This document shows, piece after piece, positions 11,763 through 22,529 of a stretch of DNA of 64,000 nucleotides. The notes under the pieces are model-generated. The model was not told where the DNA came from. It saw only the letters and a program-made list of their open reading frames with translations, and searched no databases. The stretch's first letter is position 1. Each line of letters starts with the position of its first letter. The stretch is from Perilla frutescens (lineage: Eukaryota > Streptophyta > Magnoliopsida > Lamiales > Lamiaceae): NCBI GenBank assembly GCA_026008535.1, contig BRKX01000004.1, forward strand, positions 42,908,501 through 42,972,500, read 5' to 3'. A program made the position numbers and the translations under genes.

Positions 11763-11843
11763 GACTGGTATCAGTACCTGTCGATAGGTACCAGTAGTGA
11801 TCAATGATAGGGACCAGTCTCGGTCGGCGATAGGTACTGGTCT
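11763..11843 (+). repeat. Left subterminal GATAGGNACCAGT repeats
   Basis: Three copies of a roughly 20-base motif around CGATAGGTACCAGT or TGATAGGGACCAGT lie just inside the proposed left edge of the MULE. The opposite-strand form of the same motif occurs at the right edge. Confidence 0.7.
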
Positions 11844-11938
11844 GCGGACATTAAGTATTTATTTTTATAAAATTTAGATCTTTAATTGCTTTAATTTATA
11901 ATTTAGCTATATTTCGATTTGTTATTTACACTTAAATT

Positions 11939-13120
11939 ATGTTGTTGTGTATAGCCTGCTTGGAAGAGATCCGAGGTTCGATTCTCGAGCCGAAGATTGA
12001 CTTATATTACAAATGGAAGGTGTTCGAAACAATTCATAAAACACTTAATGATATTGGTGGGGAACCCCTCGTAGCTCACTTCAGAGCACGGTGTTTTGGT
12101 AATATTTTATCTTGGAGGTCGGGTAATAGTGCTTCTAGAACACTGCATGTTATATTAAGCTATGAGATTATGAGTGATAATCCTGATGAGATTTGATTTT
12201 ATGTACAAAATATTCAGTTTCAATTTTTTCCCGAGCATTATGCATTGGTGTCGGGATTGAATTTTGAATATTCTAGTTTTGTCCCGACTAAAGGGCCTCA
12301 TGATCTGTCTACACTTGGAGTTTATAAGCGGGTGGCCAATGGTAAGTCAATTGGTTTGAAAGTCTTACTCCAGAAGTCAAACGACACATTATATGAGGGT
12401 TCAGAGACCTTTCCAGTGGATGATTATGAGAAGTGTGATGATTATCTGAAAGTGGCTAATATTTTAGCCTTATATTTCTTCTTTCTTGGATTTGCCAAAT
12501 CACGTAAAGTCGAGGATTGGGCCTGGATTTTAGTTGATCAATTATCGGCTTGGAATGGATTTCCTTGGGGGCATATACCTACGGTGCCCTGATATAATAT
12601 GTTAACATTGCTCCAATGACACTATCTGAGGTCATGCCAAAGTATCATCTTTACTGTCCTATTAGTCGTGGTATTTTGTTCAGTGAGTATGATATGCTCA
12701 AAGCAAACCTCACTCATCACATGGATATTGTTGTTGTGCCTAGAATAACAAGAGATGTTGTTAGTCAGTTGAAGGTGTTCATTAAATTGATGTTTGGCTC
12801 AAAGCATTCTTCTAAGAGCAAGTCAAATTCTCGAGGAGTCGACGCGGGTTCCTTATCCCACAGAGATGTATCTTCTAGACCAGAGAGAGCCCTCACGACA
12901 TTCTATGTTTGGTTATAGGATAAAGTCCTCACGATATTCTATGTCAGCTCCTGATCACTCAGCAAGGGTAGAGCCCTCACTACATTCTACGTCAACAGGC
13001 CGACATGATTCTGAGTACCGACCTCAGCTCGACCTTCAGCTTTATCTCCAGCCTAAGGCCTCTGTACATCCTCACATTCCTTCTCCAATCTCAGTTTATC
13101 CCAGCTGGCCAGTTTTTTAG
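11939..13120 (+). pseudogene. DUF1985 domain protein, disrupted
   Basis: The first part (11939-12196) includes VAHFRARCFGNILSW. After a TGA at 12194-12196 the same frame continues with FYVQNIQFQFFPEHYALVSG and an acidic, aromatic stretch ending in LSAWNGFPWGHIP near 12590. This order (FRxxCFG, EhALVSGL, LyFf, FPWG) is that of DUF1985, found in plant transposon proteins often joined to Ulp1 proteases. The stop probably replaces a Trp codon of the usual WF motif. A frameshift near 12595 moves the remainder to another frame (12616-12918), rich in Ser and Lys, and further frames run to 13120. No protease domain was recognised. Its role in the element's life cycle is not established. Confidence 0.7.
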
Positions 13121-13482
13121 AGACTCGAATCAGTGGATGGAGATGTATATATCTTACGATTAGAGAGGCCCTCCGAATCTTTCAGCTGACCAATTTTTGA
13201 GACTGAAACCTATCTAATTAATTTTATTTGTAGACCTTTGTGACAATGCAGAGAGGCCCTCTGAATCAGTGCTTACATGATAGTTGAGTGGCCCATTTGT
13301 ATTGATATTCAATTGATACTCTTTGCTAGTTGATTTTATTATTTACAACTCTTTATAACATCATTTAGTGTAATTTGAGTTCTAGAAAAAAAGACAACTA
13401 ATAGCTCGATTCAACATGATCACACCACACAAAGTACAAGTACAATAAAAAATAAATAGTGTTAGACCAATACAAATATATC

Positions 13483-16285
13483 TCAACTATCAAACCCAAA
13501 TCGTAGCGAACATCTATTTTTCATGTGTGTAGTCTCGCCACATATGCGGCATCTCTTTTTAGGACGAGATTGACTACCAGATGCTCCTGTGGAGGTTGAT
13601 GCCCGTCTAGATCGAGGGATATTTGCACCAGATATGAATTGTTATCCTCTAGGATGACCAACTTGTTGGAGAACAATGGACGACAACATGATCATATCCT
13701 TAATCTAAGATGATACATTCCAGGCCTCTTCGAGAGGAAGATGATTAACTTGAGTAGCATACAATTCTTTTCAATTCTCAATCCTATAGTAGACCGAAAC
13801 AAAGTCATACGCGTTCATACCTTGGTTTCTACATCATGTAAAATTAAAAATTAAAGTAACTTCATATTGAAAAGAATACAGGACTTAAAATAAACAAAAA
13901 GCTTACCGAATTACAGCAGATGCATGGGAACAAGGCATAAGGTCATCTTGGAACTCGCGGCATTCGCATGTCCTGGAATTTAGATCAACTATCCAAGATG
14001 GTTCTTTATTGCTGACCTTAAATGTCATATGTGACCTTGCTACGACTTTAAGATAGTCACCTTTGTTAATTTCTGGAGCTAATTTATTATGAGCCTCCTC
14101 AGTTAGAACATCATCTCTAACCCAAGAGACTACGCATCTCTGATCAAACCATTCCATCACATGTCTGATGGCCTTAATCGTTGAGATAATTGGAAGACGT
14201 CTTGCGAATAACAATCATAAATTAAATTACTCGGCAATGTTGGATGTAGGAAAACTGAAATAACTCACAGGGCACTATGATCTAGCCCAACGTTCTGGTT
14301 TGGCAGCCATCAATTTGTTCCAAGCTCCATGACTGGATTTGCCGATTGCTTCAATTGCTTTTTTATACACCTGGGGACGGTATGTATTAGCGACAATCTA
14401 AAATAATTGAACGATGTCGGGACCATAGCTCTTCAGCTTATTCTTTAAATGATAAGTACATAGGATGTGGGTAGTGTTTAGATAGACCTCCTTCACAGCA
14501 TTGCTAATACTAATGTGTTAGTCAGACACGATTAATAATTCACCAGGGCACTGAAAAGCAATTCTCACTCGAGTGAGAAACCAGGTCTACGATTCATCAT
14601 TCTCGATTGAACCTATACTAAATGCCAATGAAAAGAGCTGCTCGTTGCCATCTTTTGTCACTGCAATAAATAGGACACCCTTATTTCTCCCTTTCAGATG
14701 TGTGCCATCGATAACAATAATCTAACGCGTTGAAAATAAAAATGCTACGCGAGACACCCCGAGAGCAATGAAACAATGTTGGAATCACCCATCGGGTCCA
14801 ACATCTACATTTGTGTATGTGTTGGGATTGCACGCCATTAGCATATACAGATAACTAGGAAGCTTTTGAAATGAATCTACATGTCCACCATATATCATGG
14901 AGATTGCAGCATTTCGTGCTCGCAGTGCAACTTGATAGCTTGATAGAATCCCAAACTCATGAAGTAGCTCTGCCATAATCTCTCGAGGTTTTATAATTTT
15001 CTCCTCACAACACATCTTATGAGCAAAATAGGCAGCAACTGCCTTAGCTCGAATATTTCTCGCGCCGACAGAGCCCAAATAAAAATTGCACGTATGTTGC
15101 ATGTTGAATTTGTGAACAATGCAATAACTTCCTCTCCAAGATGCACGAAGCTTGAAAGTGCAACTAGGATTACGTTTGCAGGTGTACTCCACATGACTTC
15201 CGTAAGAACGAGGCACTTTGAACTCAGCTTTGCGCTTCATGTGCCAAAGTCCGACAACAACGTAGAGATCTTCTTTGTGTAAAATACAGATCCCTTCCTG
15301 AGTGGTTCATCAATAACGTGATCCAAATCACACACCACCGATGAGTCAGTGCAATCAAGAGGTCTAACTGGAATAATCTAATTACATACATCCTCAACTT
15401 CTGGTTCAACTTGGTTATGGAATGAAGCATGTTGGTTGGTTGGTTGGAACAAGCATGCTCAACAGTTCATTGATACCACCCTCTCGATGAATCCATGTAG
15501 TAAAGTCATGAAATGTACAGTTAGAAAATCCTATTTTGAATGGCTCTTCCTCATCCTCAGACTGCACATTGAGATCAGCTTCGTCATCATTGTTATCGTC
15601 CCTCTCCACAACACTATTATCGTTGACAGCGGCATTGTCATTTCGAGCATCATGAAATAGGGGACCTCCACCTGCATAATTAGTTGATGTTGCATCATAA
15701 AATGCAGTACCCTCAGCCACATTAGCATTTGGTGCTGGTTCAGCATCATATTGTGATTCTATACCGCTCCCCGCTCCTCCACCAGTTGTTTGATAACCAG
15801 TTTGATATCCAAAAATGCTCAATATCCTCATCTGTAGGGTTAAACGAAGGCTGTGCTGAGCAATCAAATTGAGGAACGTAGGAATACAGATCGAGTGGGG
15901 TGTTTGTAGGATAGTGGGTCGACGATTCTGGTTGGGTCACAACATCATGGACAGTGAATGGTTCTGGTTGGGTCCCTTCAATATTTTGATTGTGCATGAG
16001 ATACACAGTTTGCTCTAGCTCCATTATGAACAGATGCATCAAATCCATATCACTACCGATAATGGGTCCCAACATCCTTTCAGATCGAGATGTCGATAAG
16101 CAGTAAATTTGATATTCTCCTCTAATAGATTTCACCGACAATATGTAGTTGATTGCATCACCTAACATTGTTAGGGATACATTGCTCGTCAGAATATAGC
16201 CAAGCCACTCATCTCCACCAATATAATTGGATTGATTGTCAAATTGACAGTTGTAATTGACAATCACAGATTGCCAATTTTCCAT
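13483..16285 (-). pseudogene. MuDR-type MULE transposase, disrupted
   Basis: Read on the minus strand, the order is complete. An N-terminal segment starts MENWQSVIVNYNCQ (16285-15746) and is followed by an acidic linker (15867-15415). The MuDR DNA-binding domain follows, with EYTCKRNPSCTFKLRASW and HTC (15240-14785). The catalytic region has IDGTHLKGRNKGVLF (first acidic motif, near 14690-14715) and HILCTYHLKNKLK. A SWIM zinc finger CEC...CSH lies near 13920-13990. A C-terminal zinc knuckle CRICGETTHMKNRC lies at about 13510-13560, with the stop at 13483-13485. Disruptions include frameshifts near 15800 and 15280, a TAG at 14587-14589 where Trp is usual, and a TAA at 14518-14520 right after the second catalytic Asp (LIVSD). 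It cannot encode a working transposase. Confidence 0.88.
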
Positions 16286-16448
16286 CTTTCACTAATTTTT
16301 TGGATGTGAATTGAAATCTAAAGCTCTCTATTTTTTTGCATGGTTTTAGTTGATGGTGAGAGATGCATTTATAAAGAAAAATGTGTACTATGGTTTTTGG
16401 AAGAATTGAAGCATGCTTCAATTTTAACACACAGCCTGAGAATGACCA

Positions 16449-16552
16449 GTACTGGTCCCTATCAGTTGGGACTGATCCCTATCGGTGGAACTGGTCCCTA
16501 TCGATCGGTACTAGTCCCTTTCGATGGATACTAGTCCCTATCAATCGGTATT
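16449..16552 (+). repeat. Right subterminal ACTGGTCCCTATC repeats
   Basis: About five copies of ACTGGTCCCTATCNNTYGG occur in tandem with a period of roughly 21 bases. They are the opposite-strand counterpart of the repeats at 11763-11843 and mark the other side of the MULE. Confidence 0.8.
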
Positions 16553-17980
16553 AATGCACTATGATACAAAAAATGAGGAAAAATGTACATTTGTGTAAGT
16601 CAATAACATGTTTTTTTTTGAAAAAGTTGATTAAGTCATCACCTCAAATCAAACTTTGGGGGTGATAGAGTAAAAGTGGGTATATATTGAATGTAAATTA
16701 TGTGGGTGGCTATTGATGATTGAACCATAACCTAAGTGTGTACAGAGTGAAGAGGTCCCTTATATAATCTCATTACTATAAGTATTAATTAAAGTAATGT
16801 ATGAATATTCCTTATTAGGTTCTGAAAATTAAAAAAAAAAAACAAACTACTAAAGTTTTTAAAAACTATAAAGATTAAATAAGGATAATATTGAAAATTT
16901 ATCTTTTGTATCTTGTTTTTGTAAATATTTCTAATTTACATGTGAATAAAAAATGAACTATATAATTGAGACGGATGTAGTATAGGACAGAAAGAGAGAA
17001 GAAAGAATAATGTACGACAGGAAATCCAAAGTCCGAACCAATTGTGTCAAGCAAAGGGTGTCTTTAGTTTTCCAAGCTTTTTATTTTTTGTCATTTAATT
17101 ACCTTATTATTTTTTATTTTGAAAGAATTTTAGTTTTATTTTTATTTATGGTTATGATGTTATTTGTATTTTGTCAATTCAACTTTAATTTCCTTTTACC
17201 TTTTGTTCTCCTTCATAATTTTTCTATTCGTATTTTTTTGAATTTAGAAAAATCGCAGAAAACAATCACAAGTTCAAAAAAAAAGGAGCATTGAACTATT
17301 GTTTAACAAAATCAATGTATTATTGGATACAATATTAAACACTTTTACATTTAATTTTTATCTCTTATTTCTGTTAATTTTGGACATTTTGGTGAATGAA
17401 CTTTTGGTCTCTTTTAAAGTTGAGACACTAAATAAAATTTTGAACTTTTAAATTTCAAAAATTAAGGAACGGAAAAATGAATTAAAAATGCAGAAGTTGA
17501 GGTCACAGAATAGAATAACATAAATTGAAGTCGCAAGAAAGTTGAAGTAGCAGAGCAAACTCAGACAGATTTAATGAGCTTCGTTTCCACGAGGAAAATG
17601 AAGTTGGGCTTCTTTTGATATATAAGCTCGGTCAGCACTTGAATTCTCAATGGGTTTGAAAGCCCTTTAAGATGAAGATGCTCTTAAAAAATAAAAACAA
17701 TTATTTAATTTATATTTACCTTTAAATGTATTTATAATGTTACAATATCATTTTTTTACATCCCTTCAAACTAATAATTACCATGGATTTCATGAAATTA
17801 ATGAATATGATTTATCCACAATTTATTAACATGCAAGGACTATGTTCACATAATAAGACTCCAATATATATATGTATGTGCACATGCAAGCGTTTTGAAT
17901 TCTTCAATTTGGCATGAGGGTAGAGGAAATGCCAATCGAGTCACTGCCTTATTTTCGAGTTATTCCATTCAAATTAATTT
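16553..17980. other. Intergenic DNA, no gene seen
   Basis: A Stowaway-like end (TACTACATCCGTCTCAATTA on the minus strand) sits at about 16958-16981 without a partner. The frame at 17010-17294 is a Phe/Leu-rich low-complexity string. Nothing else was recognised. Confidence 0.5.
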
Positions 17981-18199
17981 GTATTTGTTAGAATTTGTTG
18001 TCCAAAACACTGAAAAATAAAAACAGATTTGTGATGTTAAACTTGATGTTACTGATAGTGCTTCCACTATCCAAGCAATATAAATCAAAAGACACACAAG
18101 TTTGCACACCAAAAATAATTTTAAATCACACACCTTAGGTATGTGATTGCCACATGACGAAATTATACTTTCACAAGTAAAAATAAAAAATGCAGTTGA

Positions 18200-19080
18200 C
18201 AGTGTCAGAACCAATGTTCACGACTCATCAACAAAAATACATAAATCCTAATCTAGTTTACAACTAAACAGAATTCAAAAAATTCAAACTAACCTACCAG
18301 GTAATTTGATTATTGAAAAACTACAATCCGTGCAAAGGTATGTAATGTGAACTGCTAACAAGTGTTCTACGATATGTTGAGAACAGATGTAAGAACAGTA
18401 AATATAAAGCAGTAAATTACGTACGAGATTGGTAGCCTAGTTCGGTTAATCAACCTACTCTGGGGGACTTCGCCCAAATTTGAAGATTCGTTTGCTACTC
18501 CTTCATGAAGTGTATTTAGGATTTTACACATACATGACTCCCTCCTTATGTCACCCGTTCTTCTTCACGAACTCTTTTGCTAAACGAAAGCTATGAGATC
18601 CCCTCACATCTGTGACACTAGACTCCCTCTAGCTACACGCAACTTCAACTTACAATCTTTCCCGAGATTGCGTACAAAATGGATTAAAACAACCCCTCAC
18701 ATGTTTCACTCAAAACACTTAAAAACTAGACTATCACGTTGAACTATTTATGGAAAAATACTAGCTAATACGTGGATTACAAACGAAAATAACTCTCAAA
18801 TAATATGCTAAGAGAATCTAATGAAGTCCACACCAATTACTGCAATTAATCGGTCTTCATATAGCTTCACGTCAATGTTACTGTTGGTCTTCAATCTTCG
18901 GTAAATATCTTGACCTTCCAAATCGGATCGGTGAAGATCTTCATATTATGGAAACTGCCATAATTAAACTGTTCTTGGGTATGTCAGGAACATCAGAGCG
19001 AACAGTTCTTCAAAACTTACACAGTGGAACGTTTGTCTTCTGGTACATACCCAAGAACACATTGTCTTCTATATCTCGCC
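18200..19080 (-). mobile_element. Probable Copia-type LTR remnant
   Basis: Read on the minus strand, this segment resembles the transcribed part of plant Copia LTRs. It has GGGAGTCTAGTGTCACAGATG, then GGGGGACT-like and CCCAGAGTAGGTTGATTAAC phrases, then a T-rich stretch. No gag, pol, primer site or second LTR is next to it, so it would be a solo LTR or fragment. The ends are not defined. Recognition is by style rather than by alignment. Confidence 0.35.
18970..19059. repeat. Perfect 15-bp inverted repeat (hairpin)
   Basis: TGTTCTTGGGTATGT at 18970-18984 pairs exactly with ACATACCCAAGAACA at 19045-19059 across a 60-base loop. It lies within the proposed Copia LTR remnant. Confidence 0.9.
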
Positions 19081-21817
19081 AAAACAAACTCGAAACAAAA
19101 CATTAGTGCATAACGATGGCACTAATAATTATAATTTAGCAACAATTCCTATCCTTAGATATCTTGCATCTAATCTAACTTGAATAACCTTTTCTCATGA
19201 ATCGGTTGAACAATAGAAAACATAAAAAGATGAAGATACAATAGCTAGAAATCTAGTTGCTAAATTTTCTGATTTCACTTGAATCGGTTCAAGGTCGTGT
19301 CATCTTCTTGGTCGTGGATTGATGGTAACCGCCACCACTTCTTTGGTTTGAAGAAAACCGTCTCTTGTTGTGGCTGGAAGAAGAGCCCACGTCCTACACC
19401 ATTTTTCTTTAATATTCCAGCAAGTTAATTACTGAAAAGAAACGGTTAAATAGAAGATAACATGATTCCTAAAATATAGGAAATAGATTTGACTAAATCA
19501 ATTTTATTTAAATATCGAATATCTCAATCACATATATCCATTATTTGAAATATAAATTTCGTGAATATATATGATTTAAGATATACAAAATAATTGAAAC
19601 AAATTACAAAGAATTAACCCTAAAAACAAGGAAATAATAAGATTATGATTTTTGAATGTCTCGAACAATGTTACAGGAGTTCAGTATGACATCAACTTCG
19701 ACATTGTACGCAATGGCATACACGTCCTCACAGTATTTATTTCTATCGGACTAGAATTTTCTCACCACACCTTTTTTTCTTAAGACATTCAGATCAACCC
19801 AGCGATTTTGGAAGAATGTATGATTTATGTATGAATTATGGTGTTAAGAACAAATAGAAAAAAAGCATAAGTAAAAAAAAAAGAACAAATATAATTGGAA
19901 GATACATGGGCTTGGGCCATAGGTATAATACATGGCCTTTGCACATTTATATTGTGTGTCTAGTCATTGAATATTTCTGTAGCATTTGTATGAATACTTT
20001 TTTTTATTATATATATATTTTTTATTTACACATTACAACATTTGTATATTAGGCACACCAAGAAAGGTGCAGGAAATTCTTTAATTAGTCCTCATGGAAT
20101 GGTTTCCTTGGTGAAGTAATGATCATGGGTTTGAATGTCACAAGTGTTTTCTAAGCTCATATATTTATGTATAACTATATACCCACAAACATCAGTTATA
20201 TAATCTGAAAGAAAATCCTTAATTATTTGATGAGAAAATAAAATTTAAATGGGCCAATATAACCAATTTAAAATATTATGGGCCAAAATTTTTCTTATTT
20301 TATATTTTAAAAAAGATGCAATATATACTTGAATTAGTCATTAATTAATTGCAACTGGTTGGGTCTATTGTATTTTAATTGTGTATCTCATTTTGTTATT
20401 TTTTTTATATTAGATATAGTATGCTATTACCGTTGTAACGTAATAAACATTAGGAAAACAAAACATGCATATAAATGAAATTAAAATGAAGGAGAGTATC
20501 CACATGAACTCTAGCTAGCTAATTCAATTCGTTTTATCCCTCATAAAATCAGAATTGTTAATTATAGTCTTTTACGATATTTTGAAACGGAGAGCATTTG
20601 ATTTGTTTTTCTTATTTTGTTGAAAGCGAAAACTTTGATGTTATTTGTCCCTAATTGCCAATTATATATTTATATTACGATTGACGAATATCAAATCATT
20701 GTAGGTAAACCTTTTTTTTTTATCAATTGTCAAAGACAATTGAGCAATTACGTTGAAAAGGATGAATTTCTTTATGGCAATGATCTCACTTAAAATATCA
20801 ATAACTGGACCCTCCATGAAGTGTCTCGAATAATAAAAAAAATATATATGTGGATTTTTTTTATTAAAAATGTGATATTTTCAATCTTATTCATTATTAA
20901 CTTTCACCAAATTAAGAAAAAAAAGTTCCGCGTAATTTCATGAAATGAACATGTTCATTTCTATTGGAATATTGTCTGGCCCTTTTCAGTTTTATTAGTT
21001 ATTTACTTTCACCCAAAAAGAAAACTAAAAAGAAAAAAAAATTGAATCTGTATTATTTACTTATAATTTCTTGGAAATTATTGTAACAAAATTAATCGGA
21101 CAAATTTCAGTAATGCATAACTTCAAATATTAAGTCGTGGGACAAAGTTTCAGTAAAACTTTGGGTATAAACTTTTTATCAAGACAAAATATGTGTTGTT
21201 TTCAGGTCAAAATCTATCATACGGATGTTTTGACTTGGATCCAATATAAAAAAAGTGGTGACATTTTTGTTATTATTTGAGAAAAGTGTAATTTTAATAT
21301 TTTTAATATTGAAAATTACCAATATTTTTTTTCACTCGAAAAAAAAAATATTGACATTTTTATAATTATTTAAATAAAAAAATGACGGTGATATTTTTGA
21401 AATTATTAAAATCGGAAAAGGATACCATTTATAATACGTAGCGAGAAATATCATTTTCTTACATTTTCTGGATGGCGTCAGATGGGAGGAGCCTTCTAAC
21501 CGATTAAGTGTGCCAGATGTGTCACATAATTATGCCTCTTTGATTAATTAATGGGTGATATATTTATGTATTATCTTACACTTATAATCAAAGTTTTGAT
21601 ACTTGCCCAATCCAACTCAGTACGTTTGATCAAAACATTGGTTTATTATCAAATCGACAAAATCTCAAGTGTTCAATTTAAATGTTATTTATTATTTTAT
21701 CTTAAATTTAGTATTTCTACTAATCACAAAAGTTGAATTAAGCTGATCAATTGAATCATGTACTCTAAAATTCGATAGTGCTCGTTTGACACTCAATTGG
21801 CACCCCTATTAATTTAA
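19081..21817. other. AT-rich intergenic DNA, no gene seen
   Basis: No reading frame or RNA gene with support was found. The frame at 21551-21736 (61 codons) has no recognisable feature. Confidence 0.55.
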
Positions 21818-22102
21818 TACTTCTTCCGTTTCATTTTGATGATTATTTTAGTGTTTTTTTTTATTTAAAATTAATAATTAATTTTATGGACTAATATACG
21901 CATCCATCATATATGAAATAAAATCTTATTCACTTATATATTTCTAAATAATAAGACAATATTTTCTCTATATATATATTTTTGGGTTTGAGATATAGTT
22001 AAAATTGAGAGAGTGTGTGTGAAAACATATAAAATACTACAAATATTTTGACATAAAATAAAAAAAAATTAAAACAACAATTATAATGAAATGGAGGGAA
22101 TA
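21818..22102. mobile_element. Stowaway-like MITE, diverged
   Basis: The left end is TA then CTTCTTCCGTTTCATT. The right end on the opposite strand reads TTCCCTCCATTTCATT then TA. TA lies at both borders (21818-21819 and 22101-22102). The interior is AT-rich and includes an (AT)n near 21970. Confidence 0.65.
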
Positions 22103-22529
22103 TATTTTTTATTCGTGCTCTAAATTGTATTATTAAATTCAATAAGGAATACAAATATAATTTGTGATTTATTAGAAATTAAATTAGAAAGAAAATCCGT
22201 CTAGGGTTACCTAAGCTAGCACTCATCTAAATTAGAGCTCATCTAGGCTGCCTAACGCCTAAAACTAGTAGCTTAGGCCAAAGTGACTTTGGATAGGGGT
22301 GAAATAGTCCAATGAGTATCCAACAAACACAAAATTGACTCATTTGTTATTAAGTTAAAGCTCGAGTAGAGTATTGCTTATTTTAGGAACAATAATTTAG
22401 CTCATCAAATGAGATGTATATTATAAAAGAACTAAAAAAATCAAAGAAAAATTACAGCAAAAAGTACTCCATTACAAACATCAATGGAGAGAAAACAGAC
22501 AAAAATAAAATTGCCACTAACAAAAACAA
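22103..22529. other. Spacer at the LINE 3' side
   Basis: A CTAGG-rich patch at 22197-22280 resembles a degenerate dispersed repeat. No T-run marking a LINE poly(A) tail on the minus strand is visible, so the 3' end of the LINE is uncertain. Confidence 0.4.

Larger units (their letters stand above)
11758..16552. mobile_element. Decayed Kaonashi-like MULE
   Basis: The element holds a MuDR transposase on the minus strand (13483-16285) and a DUF1985 gene on the plus strand (from 11939), facing tail to tail. Both flanks carry short repeats of a GATAGGGACCAGT-type motif in inverted arrangement (11763-11843 and 16449-16552). MULEs combining transposase with DUF1985, usually fused to a Ulp1-type protease, are known in plants as Kaonashi elements. 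I see no Ulp1 catalytic region here. Exact ends and a 9-bp target duplication could not be fixed by eye, so the boundaries are approximate. Confidence 0.65.

Noticed and set aside
10225..16981. Stowaway-like ends at 10226 (plus) and 16981 (minus) as termini of one 6.7-kb autonomous Tc1/mariner element
   Set aside because: The enclosed genes are MuDR transposase and DUF1985, not a mariner transposase, and the ends match each other only as members of a common family. Two separate MITE remnants are more likely.
17969..18214. 81-codon minus-strand frame with hydrophobic segments as a membrane protein
   Set aside because: It lies in the probable Copia LTR region, has no homology I can recognise and no promoter.
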